From Qipengyuania flava (GTDB lineage: Bacteria; Pseudomonadota; Alphaproteobacteria; Sphingomonadales; Sphingomonadaceae): a stretch of 64,000 bases of DNA. This document shows positions 1 through 10,000 of this stretch, one piece after another; the first letter of the stretch is position 1, and each line of letters starts with the position of its first letter. The notes under the pieces were generated by a model that worked only from the letters and a program-made list of their open reading frames with translations, was not told the origin of the DNA and made no database searches. The stretch covers positions 186,001-250,000 of the forward strand of contig NZ_JAASQU010000002.1 of NCBI RefSeq assembly GCF_011762005.1, given 5' to 3'. Both the position numbers and the translations under genes were made by a program.

Positions 1-1
1 C

Positions 2-640
2 CGCGACGACAGCGTACTCTACCGCTTCCTGCCCGACACGCCCGGCCGTCTTGCCGATGGCGGGCGCCTGCAGGCCATGATGATCGACGGTCTTGCCGAT
101 ACGCGCAACTGGACCGGCCCCGACATGGCCACGGGGACGAGTCATACGGTCCGCTGGATCGACTGCACCGACGTCGAGGCACCACAGGACGACTTGCGTC
201 TCCGTGCGGCCGCAGATGGTGCGGCACTGATTGCGCGTGGCGAAGGCATCCACACGGGCACCGACGAAGTCTTCATCTGCTCGACCAGCGGCGGCCAGCG
301 CAAGCTGGGGCAGATATTCCGTCTCGTCCCGGGGCGCGGCGCGCGCGCCGATACGATCGAGCTGTTCTTCGAAAGCGAAAGCGAAGACCAGTTCAATTAC
401 GGCGACAACCTCACCGTGGGTCCCAATGGCCACCTGATCGTGTGCGAAGATCAATATACCGACGTGGTGGACAACCATCTCCGCGGGATCACACCCGATG
501 GACGGGCCTATGCCTTTGCTCGCCTGCGTCTCCAGACCGAACTCGCGGGCGGGTGCTTCTCACCCGACGGCAAATGGTTCTTCGTCAACGCCTATTCGCC
601 CACACGCACGCTCGCCATTACCGGCCCCTGGGCCGCCTGA
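2..640 (+). CDS. PhoX-family (DUF839) phosphatase, C-terminal part
   Basis: The reading frame is open from the left edge of the window and ends with TGA at 638-640, so about 212 C-terminal residues are visible and the N-terminus is missing. The fragment has the beta-propeller style of the PhoX/DUF839 family: the stretches RGEGIHTG, GGQRKLGQIFR and NYGDNLTVGPNGHLIVCEDQ resemble the calcium-binding core, and a CFSPDGKWFFVN blade lies near the end. Known PhoX members are Tat-exported, calcium-dependent alkaline phosphatases that release phosphate from organic esters in the periplasm or outside the cell. The signal peptide and the first half of the domain cannot be checked. The family call is fairly secure; enzymatic activity is inferred. 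Confidence 0.8.
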   Translation, partial: RDDSVLYRFLPDTPGRLADGGRLQAMMIDGLADTRNWTGPDMATGTSHTVRWIDCTDVEAPQDDLRLRAAADGAALIARGEGIHTGTDEVFICSTSGGQRKLGQIFRLVPGRGARADTIELFFESESEDQFNYGDNLTVGPNGHLIVCEDQYTDVVDNHLRGITPDGRAYAFARLRLQTELAGGCFSPDGKWFFVNAYSPTRTLAITGPWAA

Positions 641-847
641 CGCGCTGCGTGTCCTCGCCGTCTCCGGGGACAGAACAGCGATACGGCGGGGTCGGCCTGA
701 CGGTGCAGTCTCGCTTTGAGACCTGACCACTGTCGTCCGGCCACTGGCCGTGCCCATATTTCCCGAGGCGATTTACATGGTTAGGGCATCTTAACCTGTC
801 ACCACTATCGACCGCCGCGGGAACAAGATGGGGGCAGGGAACGGCCG

Positions 848-2056
848 ATGACCGCGGCGTTCATACTCGGGATCAACATGTTCATCGCCGCGCTGTTCGG
901 CGTGGCGTTTGCCGTGGTCGCGCGTTCCAACCCGGTGGCACGCGGTGCTGGCTGGCTCGCGAGCGCCTATGCGCTGGGAGTGGCCGACGTCACACTCGAA
1001 TTCCTGCTGCCCTGGTCGGCGCACCCCACGACGATCGGTTTCGTCATCTTCTATATCTACCTCGCGGCGCTGACGTGTGGGATGATCGGCGTGTCGAAGC
1101 ATTATCGCGCGCCGCTGCCAACCGCGCCGATCGCTTCGATCTGGGTGCTTGCCGCGCTTCTTACCCCCGCGATGCTCGTCCTGCCCTATGGATCGGCCGC
1201 GCGCACGCTGCTCTACCACATTCCTTATTTCGCAATGCAGATGCTGATGACCTGGATCGTGATCCGGTCGCAGCGACGCATGCTGCTCGACCGGCTGCTG
1301 GTGTTCGTTAGTTCGGTCGCTGCGCTCACCTACATGATCAAGCCGCTCGTGGCATGGCGCATGGGCATCGCGGATGCGCCGCAACACTATCTGGCCTCGC
1401 ATTACGCCGCGATCTCGCAGAGCATGGGGTCGGTGATCCTGATCGCGCTCGCGCTGGTCCTGCTGCTGGTGATGATGCGCGACATGACGATCGAAATGGT
1501 CGCCCGTTCGGAAACCGATCCCTTATCGGGCCTGCGCAACCGGCGCGGCTTCGAAGTGCATGGTGATGCAATGGTGGCGACCGCCCTGCGCCGCGCCAGG
1601 CCGCTGACACTGGTCACCGTCGACATCGACCGTTTCAAGGCGATCAACGACCGTCACGGCCATGCGATAGGCGATCAGGTGATCATAGCGCTTGCCCGGC
1701 TGCTTTCCGACGCCACCGGAGAGAAGGACCTCGTGGCACGCCTCGGCGGGGAGGAATTCGCGCTGATCCTTGCCAATCAGAATATCGAGCAAGCGGCGCG
1801 AACAGCCGAGATCCTGCGTCAGCGGGTACGGGCCGAACTGTCCGCAGCGATCGGACACGAGCAAGAGGTGTCGGCTTCGTTCGGGCTTGCGCAGCTGGCC
1901 CCGGGCGAAGCCCTGTCCGATCTCGCCCGCCGCTCCGATCTTGCGCTCTACGAGGCGAAGAACACCGGCCGCGACAAGGTCTCGCTGGCCCCCGTCGACA
2001 AGCCATCGCTCGCCCACGGCCACCCGGTGCTCATCTCCAGCAGAACCGCCGCCTGA
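848..2056 (+). CDS. Membrane-bound diguanylate cyclase (GGDEF)
   Basis: The 402-residue protein has an N-terminal half with about six predicted membrane helices (roughly residues 1-215) and a C-terminal GGDEF domain (about 220-385) carrying the active-site sequence GGEEF. This domain makes the second messenger cyclic di-GMP from two GTP. The inhibitory I-site RxxD expected just upstream of GGEEF is not present (the equivalent residues read GEKD), so product inhibition by this route is unlikely. No recognisable sensory domain other than the membrane block is seen. A GGGA ribosome binding sequence precedes the ATG. The gene is convergent with the M16 protease gene, and a strong inverted repeat separates them. 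Confidence 0.93.
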   Translation: MTAAFILGINMFIAALFGVAFAVVARSNPVARGAGWLASAYALGVADVTLEFLLPWSAHPTTIGFVIFYIYLAALTCGMIGVSKHYRAPLPTAPIASIWVLAALLTPAMLVLPYGSAARTLLYHIPYFAMQMLMTWIVIRSQRRMLLDRLLVFVSSVAALTYMIKPLVAWRMGIADAPQHYLASHYAAISQSMGSVILIALALVLLLVMMRDMTIEMVARSETDPLSGLRNRRGFEVHGDAMVATALRRARPLTLVTVDIDRFKAINDRHGHAIGDQVIIALARLLSDATGEKDLVARLGGEEFALILANQNIEQAARTAEILRQRVRAELSAAIGHEQEVSASFGLAQLAPGEALSDLARRSDLALYEAKNTGRDKVSLAPVDKPSLAHGHPVLISSRTAA

Positions 2057-2148
2057 AGCCAGCGCCGCGGAGCACTGGCACCGCCAAACAAGGACGGGTG
2101 GAACGCCGGAGAACGGACATTCCACCCGGACCGGCGCTATGCCGGTCG

Positions 2149-2183
2149 CCGGTGATCGCCTGATGGGGGTCGGCGATCACCGG
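2149..2183. terminator. Perfect 12-bp inverted repeat between convergent genes
   Basis: CCGGTGATCGCC at 2149-2160 and its exact reverse complement at 2172-2183 flank an 11-nt loop. The repeat lies between the ends of the diguanylate cyclase and M16 protease genes, where a bidirectional terminator is expected. There is no run of T on either side, so it is not a classical intrinsic terminator. Confidence 0.5.
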
Positions 2184-2203
2184 TCGGGACACGATTGCTT
2201 TGG

Positions 2204-5074
2204 CTACTGCATCTTCGCCGGCAGGATGTAGGCGGTGATCTCGTTGCTCCCACCGAACACCTGGCTGGCCAATTCGCTGATCTCCTCGGCGGTCATGTCG
2301 CGATAGGCAGGTTCGCGCACGCGAAAGCGGGTCAGTCCGCTGGCGTCGGTCTGCGCATCGCCGAGGACGCTCAGCCAGTAGCTGTTGTTTTCGAGACTGC
2401 TGTCGAGATCCTCGACGATCGGCGTCCAGGCACGGATGAAGGTATCTTCGTCGATCGGCGTGTTCGCCATCTCGTTTGCGACCCGAAGGACCCCCTCGCG
2501 CACCTTGTCGACCTCGTCCGGCTTGGCGGTAACCCGGGCGTAGAGATAGCCGTAATCGTCGAAGAGATCGTTGGCATAGGATGCCGTGCCCGGTGAATAG
2601 GTCGATCCCATCTCTTCGCGCAGCACGTCGGACAGGCGATTGCGGAACAACCCGCGCAACAGGCGCATGCGATAGCGATCCGCGGGGTCGCTCGCATCGG
2701 GCGCGGGCCAGTAGACATAGACCAGCGCCTGGTCTGGCGTACCCTTGTGATAGTAGCGGTAGGGCGTTTCGTTGCCCTCCGGGAACTGCACGTTCCCTAT
2801 AACCGGGTAATCGCCTTTCGTATCGGTACGTGCGGGCAGAGCGCCAAGCGTTCGCGCCACCTGATCGACGACGGTCTGCTTGTCGATATCGCCGACGACC
2901 GTCACCTCGATCAGGCCGTTGGCCATCTCGGGTTCGATCCACGACCGGGCATCGGCGATGGTGGGTTCCATGAAACTGTCGAGATCGTCGAAGCCGTAGG
3001 CCTTGTGCCCCGAGCGCACGAGGCGCGGCAGATACTTGCGCACCGTTTCCTGCGGCGAGGAATCATGAGTCGGATACCATGCCCTGATCTTGCGGAAGTA
3101 CTGTGCGGCAACGTCCTCGCTGAAGGCCGGCGCCTTCACCTTGGCCGCCAGCAGGTTGAATTGCGCGGCAAGGTCATCGGCATCGGTCGCACCGAGCAGT
3201 TCGAAAGCATCGTTGTCGATGAAAGTCTTGGCCGTGACGCCGACGCGCTGCCCGGCGAACATAATCCGCAGGTCGTCGTCGGTATGGCCGACCACGCCGC
3301 TCTGATCGAGCAGGTTGAGCCCCAAGCGGCGAAGCGCTTCGCTGCGGGTCGGCATCGCCATGAAGCCACCTCCAACGCGAACACGTACGGAGATCGTGCC
3401 CGCATCGAAATCGGTCTGCTTGAAATTGAGGCGGACATTGTTCGCGAACTTCACCAGATGCGCGTCGGCATCCTCTACATATTGGTCGGACACGACTTCA
3501 CCGGGCGTTCCGAAATCGGTATAGGCGAAAGCGCCGACATTGCGCGGTTCGGGAGGTGCCACCGCAACCTGGCGCGATTTGGTCAATGCCGTTTTCAGCG
3601 CCGCCTCGGTGTTCTCGAGCGGTGACTTGTTTACGAAGTAGATCGCCGGATCCTCGATGCCGCGCCACGCATCCCGGAATTCGCGTTCGACCTCTTCCAG
3701 AGTGATCGTCGGCGCAGTTTCTTCGAACAGCGCGAGATTGGTCTGAGGCGACGTGAACACCTTGTCCTGTGCAAAGGCAGACACCAGTTCCTTTGCGTAA
3801 TTGTATTCGAAGCCGGCATAGGTCTTGCGCGTATCGGCGCGTTCGACCGCGGTTTCGCGCGCCTGCCGGATGATCGCCAGTTGCTCGTCGAGCTCGTCCT
3901 GCGAGAAACCGTATTGCAGCGCCCGGCGAAGCTCCTGCTCGCCCTCGGCAAGTGCCTCGGCCCAGTCCTCGGGCGTCGCTCGGACGGTCAGCGTCATGCC
4001 GTCGATCACGTCGTCGAAACGGTAGCGGCTGGCTCCGCCCGAAAGATAGGTCGCCACGCCCTGTTCGACCTTGCGATTGAAGCGCCGGTTGAGGATGCGC
4101 GAACCGATGGCGCGGATCAGGTTCTCGCGTCGCGTGGCCCGGGTATCGGGGCGTTCTTCATAGGGTCGCAACGCGCCGAGCGTCACGGAGGTCATCAGCT
4201 TCTCATCGAAGAAATAGCCAACCCGGCCAGGCTTCAATTCTGCGGGTCCGGGCAGCGCTTGGCCAAGTGCCGGACCCTGCGCCTTCCAGTCGCCGAAATA
4301 TTCCTCGATCTTGGCGACCGCAACCTCCGGCTCGACATCGCCGATGAACGCGATGAAGGTGTTCTCGGGGCGATAGTAACCCCGATAGAAGGACACGAAT
4401 TCCTCGCGTGGCATCGTCTCGATCGTTTCCGCAATGCCGATCGGCAGGCGGTTCACGACCTTGCTGCCCTCGGTGAAGAAGCGGAGCCGGTCGACGGTCG
4501 AGCGGTAGGACAGCGAATCCCGGGCGAGTTTTTCCGATGCGATGACGCCACGCTCGCGGTCGATCGCATCGGCATCGAGCAGCAGGTTCTCCGCCGTCTC
4601 GCGCATCAGGAAGAAAGCTTCGTTCAGCACCGGTTCGCCGACGGTCGGGAGGTTCAGCTTGTAGATCGTCTGGTCGAAACCCGTGCTGGCATTGGTATCC
4701 GCGCCGAACGCCAGCCCGTGACGCTCGAGCCGCTTGACCATCTCGCCCTCGGGGACGTTGACCGACCCGTTGAAAGCCATGTGTTCGAGAAAATGCGCGA
4801 TGCCTTGCTGGGCATCGGTCTCGTTGAACGAACCGGTGGCGATGCGCATGCGGATCGCCGCATTGCCGCTCGGGGTCTGATTCTTCATCACCGCGTAGCG
4901 CAGACCGTTGGCTAGCGTGCCGTAAACGACCCTTGCGTCGGCCTCGAGGTCGCTCGCTTCATGGACGAAGGCGGGATCGCCCTGGGCCACAGCTGCGCCC
5001 GGCAGAGCGACGGCGGCCATCAGCACACCAGCCAGAAGGGGCCGCTGCCAGAGACGGAAAGTTTTGCTGCGCAT
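2204..5074 (-). CDS. Periplasmic M16-family zinc metalloprotease (pitrilysin-like)
   Basis: The 956-residue protein begins with a clear signal peptide (about residues 1-30, cleaved after AVA). The inverted zinc motif HFLEH is at residues 94-98 and the third ligand, Glu174, lies exactly 76 residues after the last His, as in active M16 peptidases. The length matches the two-repeat layout with an active N-terminal half and an inactive C-terminal half. The ATG at 5074 was chosen over an upstream extension because it starts the signal peptide and has a GAGGAA ribosome binding sequence. It should degrade peptides or small proteins in the periplasm. The gene is divergent from a FecI/FecR/TonB-receptor cluster, which recalls FusC-like proteases that process protein cargo imported by TonB receptors; that link is an inference. 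Confidence 0.93.
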   Translation of the reverse strand: MRSKTFRLWQRPLLAGVLMAAVALPGAAVAQGDPAFVHEASDLEADARVVYGTLANGLRYAVMKNQTPSGNAAIRMRIATGSFNETDAQQGIAHFLEHMAFNGSVNVPEGEMVKRLERHGLAFGADTNASTGFDQTIYKLNLPTVGEPVLNEAFFLMRETAENLLLDADAIDRERGVIASEKLARDSLSYRSTVDRLRFFTEGSKVVNRLPIGIAETIETMPREEFVSFYRGYYRPENTFIAFIGDVEPEVAVAKIEEYFGDWKAQGPALGQALPGPAELKPGRVGYFFDEKLMTSVTLGALRPYEERPDTRATRRENLIRAIGSRILNRRFNRKVEQGVATYLSGGASRYRFDDVIDGMTLTVRATPEDWAEALAEGEQELRRALQYGFSQDELDEQLAIIRQARETAVERADTRKTYAGFEYNYAKELVSAFAQDKVFTSPQTNLALFEETAPTITLEEVEREFRDAWRGIEDPAIYFVNKSPLENTEAALKTALTKSRQVAVAPPEPRNVGAFAYTDFGTPGEVVSDQYVEDADAHLVKFANNVRLNFKQTDFDAGTISVRVRVGGGFMAMPTRSEALRRLGLNLLDQSGVVGHTDDDLRIMFAGQRVGVTAKTFIDNDAFELLGATDADDLAAQFNLLAAKVKAPAFSEDVAAQYFRKIRAWYPTHDSSPQETVRKYLPRLVRSGHKAYGFDDLDSFMEPTIADARSWIEPEMANGLIEVTVVGDIDKQTVVDQVARTLGALPARTDTKGDYPVIGNVQFPEGNETPYRYYHKGTPDQALVYVYWPAPDASDPADRYRMRLLRGLFRNRLSDVLREEMGSTYSPGTASYANDLFDDYGYLYARVTAKPDEVDKVREGVLRVANEMANTPIDEDTFIRAWTPIVEDLDSSLENNSYWLSVLGDAQTDASGLTRFRVREPAYRDMTAEEISELASQVFGGSNEITAYILPAKMQ

Positions 5075-5255
5075 TGCAGGTTCCTCGCTATTCGCAGGCC
5101 ACCTGAAGCGGCCATTTCGTGTAACACTGTTGCCGGGGAAGACGCACCACTGCGCGGACACCTCAACGAATTTTGCTTTCTTGCCATCGTTGGCCAGCGG
5201 CCCCCATACACGCGCGAGGAACGCGCATTCGGGGCGCTGGGAACGGGAAGACATC

Positions 5256-5804
5256 TTGGCAGGCAGCAAGCTTCACAACCATGCCGGGGGGCAGCTTCAC
5301 TCCCGGAATAGAACCGAGACCGACCTATACGCCCGCTTTCGTGCTCCGCTGGAACGGTATTTCGCCAAGCGGGTGTTCGAGAAGGGCGATGTCGACGATC
5401 TCGTCCAGGAAGTCTTCACCCGGCTTCTGGCCCGGTCCGAGCGGGTCCAGATGGAGGAACCCGAGGCTTACGTGTTCCAGATCGCGGCCAATCTCCTGCG
5501 TGATCGATCGCGGCGCGATATCGTCCGCAAATCGGCCAGCGGGCGCTTCGCCGAAGAAAACGGCGATTCCTTTGAGGCAATCACGCCCGAGCGCGTCTTA
5601 CTGGCCAAGCAACAGGTTGCGAAGCTGAAGGACGCGCTGGCGGAACTACCCGAGCGCGTGCGATTTGTGTTTTTACTTCATCGCTACGAAGGAATGAAGT
5701 ATCGAGAAATCGCCCAGCACTTGGGCATTTCGGTAAGTTCGGTCGAAAAGTATATGATGCAGGCGATCAAACACGTCGCGAACCGACTGGGGAGGCACCC
5801 ATGA
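5256..5804 (+). CDS. FecI-type ECF RNA polymerase sigma factor
   Basis: The 182-residue product has sigma region 2 (motifs DVDDLVQEVF and YVFQIAANLLRDRSR) and region 4 with a helix-turn-helix (YREIAQHLGISVSSVEKYM), the pattern of iron/TonB-receptor ECF sigma factors. No ATG precedes region 2 at a sensible position. The best start is TTG at 5256, five bases after a GGGAAG sequence. The stop overlaps the start of the next gene (ATGA at 5801-5804), so the sigma factor and its FecR regulator are translationally coupled. In this family FecR holds the sigma factor until the outer-membrane receptor signals that substrate is bound; the sigma factor then transcribes the receptor gene. The function is certain at family level; the exact start is less so. 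Confidence 0.88.
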   Translation: MAGSKLHNHAGGQLHSRNRTETDLYARFRAPLERYFAKRVFEKGDVDDLVQEVFTRLLARSERVQMEEPEAYVFQIAANLLRDRSRRDIVRKSASGRFAEENGDSFEAITPERVLLAKQQVAKLKDALAELPERVRFVFLLHRYEGMKYREIAQHLGISVSSVEKYMMQAIKHVANRLGRHP

Positions 5805-6874
5805 GCGGCGACAACCAGTCCGGGACGGCTTCCATGCCGGCGAGCGCCTTCGACCAAGCGGCCGAGTGGTTTGCGCGTTTGCAATCGGAGGATAGCGGTT
5901 CTGCGACCAAGCGGCGCTTCCGCCGGTGGCTGCGCCAGTCGCCCGACAATGTGTCTGCGTTTCGCGAATGCCAAAGCATGTGGGACGCAGTCGGCGATGC
6001 ATCCTCTGACCCCGACATACTGTCCATGCGCAACGATGCCCTGACTGCGGTCCAACCCGAAACGCACGACCGCTGGGGTCGAATCACGGCGATTGCCGCC
6101 AGTCTCTGCGCACTCGCGATCTCGGTCACCGTTCTCGCGCTGGTAACCCGCGACACTGCGCCCGCGGACGCATCGATCGAAACGGCGCGTGTCGCGGTCG
6201 CCCCCGAAGCGACGATTTACCGGACCGAGACCGGGCAGCGTTCGACCATCAGCCTGCCCGACGGATCTACCGCCGAACTCAACACCGATTCGCTGATGCA
6301 GGTAAACTACTCGAACGATCGCCGCGAATTGGTTCTCCTCAAGGGAGAAGCCTTCTTCGATGTCGCGAAAGATCCGGAGCGCCCATTCGTCGTCAAGGCC
6401 GACGACAAGGTGGTTCGCGCGGTGGGCACCGAATTCGCGGTCAGGATGGACGGCGACGCCGTACGCGTCACGCTGGTCGAAGGCGTCGTCGATGTGGGCC
6501 GCACAGTCGAAGGCCGCTTCCTCGGCGGCGGCGAGGAAGTAACGCTGGAAAGGCTGGTCGCGGGCGAGCAGATCGTACTGGCCGCCAACCGTTCTGGCAG
6601 CAAGGATGCCATCGATACGCAAATCGCCACCAGCTGGCGCGACGGTCGCCTCGTGTTCGACAATGATCCGCTTTCTCGCGTCGTCGCCGAGGTCAATCGC
6701 TACTCGGCCCGCAAGGTGGTTCTTGGCGACCCCAGCCTCGCGGAAATGCGCGTAAGCGGCAGCTTCCGTGCCGGATCGGCGGATGGTTTCGCCAAAAATC
6801 TTCAGGCGGCCTTTCCGGTCTCGGTTCAGACCGATGATGAACGGAACCACCTGATTCTCAATTGGAATAATTAG
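5801..6874 (+). CDS. FecR-family anti-sigma factor / signal transducer
   Basis: The 357-residue protein has an N-terminal cytoplasmic DUF4880 region (about 13-65), one membrane helix (about 95-115), a periplasmic FecR domain (about 145-250) and a C-terminal DUF4974-like region (about 285-355). It overlaps the sigma factor gene by 4 bp. In the known mechanism the periplasmic part contacts the signalling domain of a TonB-dependent receptor and the cytoplasmic part controls the sigma factor. The receptor encoded next does carry an STN signalling domain, so the three genes form a complete cell-surface signalling set. Confidence 0.93.
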   Translation: MSGDNQSGTASMPASAFDQAAEWFARLQSEDSGSATKRRFRRWLRQSPDNVSAFRECQSMWDAVGDASSDPDILSMRNDALTAVQPETHDRWGRITAIAASLCALAISVTVLALVTRDTAPADASIETARVAVAPEATIYRTETGQRSTISLPDGSTAELNTDSLMQVNYSNDRRELVLLKGEAFFDVAKDPERPFVVKADDKVVRAVGTEFAVRMDGDAVRVTLVEGVVDVGRTVEGRFLGGGEEVTLERLVAGEQIVLAANRSGSKDAIDTQIATSWRDGRLVFDNDPLSRVVAEVNRYSARKVVLGDPSLAEMRVSGSFRAGSADGFAKNLQAAFPVSVQTDDERNHLILNWNN

Positions 6875-6964
6875 CCTCCGCGAGCGTGTTCGGCGCATCC
6901 AAAGGCAAGCTTTTCCCACCGTAGCGCAATTTTCTTTGAGGCAGCACGCGCCCCGCGCGTCTTA

Positions 6965-7000
6965 CGCCCCATGAACCCGGCAACCCGGGTCAGGGGCGGT
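6965..7000 (+). promoter_or_regulatory. Leader hairpin upstream of the STN TonB receptor
   Basis: In the 146-bp gap between fecR and the receptor gene, GCCCC ... CCCGG CAA CCGGG ... GGGGC forms an imperfect long hairpin (with small bulges), followed by an AAAAGGGGAAAAG ribosome binding region just before the ATG at 7021. It may be a processing or attenuation element that lets the receptor be expressed at a different level from the sigma/anti-sigma pair. This is inferred from the sequence only. Confidence 0.35.
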
Positions 7001-7020
7001 CGCGCTAAAAGGGGAAAAGA

Positions 7021-10000
7021 ATGCATACCGGAATTTCGACGAGCCTGCAGGCTGCCATGCTGGTGGGCGCGGCACAGATTGCCATAGCGGCGCCGCTGCA
7101 CGCACAAGAACGTCAGGTCGACTTCGACATTCCGGCGCAGGAACTCTCCAAATCGCTGCGTGAATTCGCTGCCACCACCGACATGGACCTGCTCTATCCC
7201 CCGCAACTGGTCGAGAACCGTCAGGCGCGCGCCGTCAAGGGCGCAATGACCCCCACGGCAGCGTTGCGGGAAATGCTTCGCGGTTCCGGTCTGGCTTTTG
7301 ACGTGAATGGCGATGACGCCGTCACCCTGCGCGCCGTCGGCGCCAGCCGCAGTCAGGCCGAGCGCGGGGACGAGGACGCAGCGAATTCGATGGTGGCAAC
7401 CGCTCCGCTGAGCGGGATCGTTCGCAATGCGGCAACCGGGTCGGTCCTGCCCGGAGCGAACGTGCGAATTGCAGGAACGCCCCTGCGCACGGTGACCGAT
7501 GACCGGGGCCAGTATAACTTTCCCGCAGCACCGCAGGGCACGCAAACGGTCGTCGTCGAATATCTCGGGCAGGTCCCGCAGGTCGCTAGCGTCTCGGTGG
7601 CACCCGGCGTCCGCAACACGGGCGATGTAAGCGTCGGATCATCCAGCGACGAGATCGTGGTGCTGGGCTATCGCAGCGCGATCCAGGTGGCGTTGAACCA
7701 GCAGAAGAACGCCGACAACAACTCGACCGTGGTCGCGTCGGACCTGCTCGGCGGGTTCCCGGCGGAAACCGTGTCGGAAGCGCTGCGCCGTGTTCCCGGC
7801 GTGGCCTTCGGCCGCGACGCCGACACCGGTGAAGGCTCGCGCATCACCGTGCGTGGTTTCAGTTCGGAAGCGATCAACGTCCAGCTCAACGGGCTCGACC
7901 TGCAGGGCACGGGTTATGAGCGGACGATCGATCTGAGCGGCTTCCTTGCCGACAACATTTCGCAGGTCACGGTCCACAAATCGCTGCTGCCGAGCCACGA
8001 ATCCACCGGCTCGGGCGGGCTGGTCGAGATCGAGACCAAATCGGGCCTCGATTACGGCGACTTCGCCTTCAACGTGAGCGTCGAGGGCGAAAGCAATTTC
8101 GATCGCGACTTCGGCGAAGAGTACCAGATCAACGGAACCATCGCGAAGGAACTGACGCCCAGCTTCGGCATCGCCGCCACCCTGCAGTACCGCAACACCG
8201 ACCGGCTGAACTACGACGTGTCGATCCTCGACACCGTCCCGCCGGTGCTGCCCGAAGGCTACACTTCGATCTTCTTCGTGCCGGCAAGTTTCGAATTTCC
8301 CTTCGATCCCGGTCTCGACCAGCAACTGGTAACCAGCACCAGCTATCTGCGCCGCGAACGCGCCGAGGAGGCCTTCGTCGGCTCGCTCAACCTCGCCTGG
8401 GATATTGCCAGCCACACCCGCCTTCGGCTCGACCTCCAACGCAATGTCCGTGACAGCGAAGGCAGCGATTCACGCACCGCGATCGGCTTCCTCACCTCCA
8501 GCCTCGACATGCCGATCCCCGAACTGGATGGCGAGGTTCGCCGCCGCACGACTTTGCGCGCGCTGCGCCCCAGCATCGCCTTTCGTTCGACCGATCAGAA
8601 ATTCACCTCCGACACGATCAGCTTTCGTGGCGATACCGATATCGGCCGCTGGGAATTCGAGTACAAGCTTGGCTATTCCAAGGCACGGCAAGAGGGCAGC
8701 AACACGGCCATCACGCTGCTGGGAAACAGCTTCACCAATCTTGAAGACCTGATCGACCCGGCAACGCTGCGGACCGCCCCAGACGATGATGCGGCGCAAA
8801 CCGAGAGGGTGATCGCCGGGGGCTTCGTCCCCGGCCCCGACGGACTGCCGCTTCCATCCCTGACCGCCGAAGGGTTCGCCCTGATCGGCGATCCGGGCCA
8901 GTATGACCTGTTCTCGGCTGTCACGAACCCGATCGACAGCCCCTCGGAGTCCTACATTGGCGAGTTCCAGGCGCGTTACAACACGCCGCTCGGCTTCCTC
9001 GAATATGTCGAACTCGGAGGGAAATACGATTCGAGCAAGCGCCAGACGGTTGGCAATGTGACCAACCCGCGCAACGTGACCAGCCAGCGCTATTTGAGAA
9101 TTACCGGGGCCGACAGCGACCTCGCATTGTTCGACCCGAACCTGCTGGGAGCCGACGATATCTCGCTGATCGGCGTCGACGCATTCGACCTGCCCTATCT
9201 GTCGGCAGGTGGCGCGCGCACGATATTCGACATACTCCCGGGTTACACCGAGGACGATCCTGCAAAGGCCTTCAACGAAGAACGGTTCACATTCACGGAT
9301 TTCACGCAACTCGACCCGATCGCTGATGGATCCGGGAACCTGGTCCCGACCGAGACGACCGAGGACAATTGGGCCGCCTATCTCGAATCGAAGCTCGTCT
9401 TCGGTGACCTGTCGGTAATCGCAGGCGTGCGTTACGAACGTGAGAAGCGCAACGGTTTCACCATTTCTTCGCCATCGGTCCGGCTCGACGAGCCCGGCTT
9501 CCGCACGGAGGATCGCGAGACCTTCGTGCAGGCAGGCCTCGTCCGCTTCGCCAACACCGGCGGCACGGTCGACACCTGGACGCCCAGCTTCCTTGCGACC
9601 TACCGGCCGCATCCCAACATCGCAGCGCGGCTCGGCTACTTCCGTTCGACCGTCAATCCCGACTTCCGCCTGCTCAACCGCAACACGCAGTACAGTGTCG
9701 ACCTGCGCCCCGGTTTCGGCCGCGTCACGATCCTCGAAGCCAATCCCGACCTCAAGCCGTCGACCACCGACAATATCGACCTCGACCTAGCCTATTATTT
9801 CGACGACACGCCGGGCCTTGTTCGCGCGGGCTTCTTCTACAAGAAGATCAACAACAACTTCACCAATGTGGACTTCACCGCGGTCAACGACGACGGTGTG
9901 CGCCAGCGTTTCCTCGATGAGTTCGCGCCGCTCGCCGAGAGCCGCCCCGACCTGCTGGCGCTGCCCGAGGATACCGAATTCCTCGTCAATCGCCCGACCA

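Noticed and set aside
781-794. CtrA-like site TTAG-N6-TTAA before the diguanylate cyclase gene
   Set aside because: The spacer is six rather than seven bases and the first half has a mismatch, so the match is within chance.
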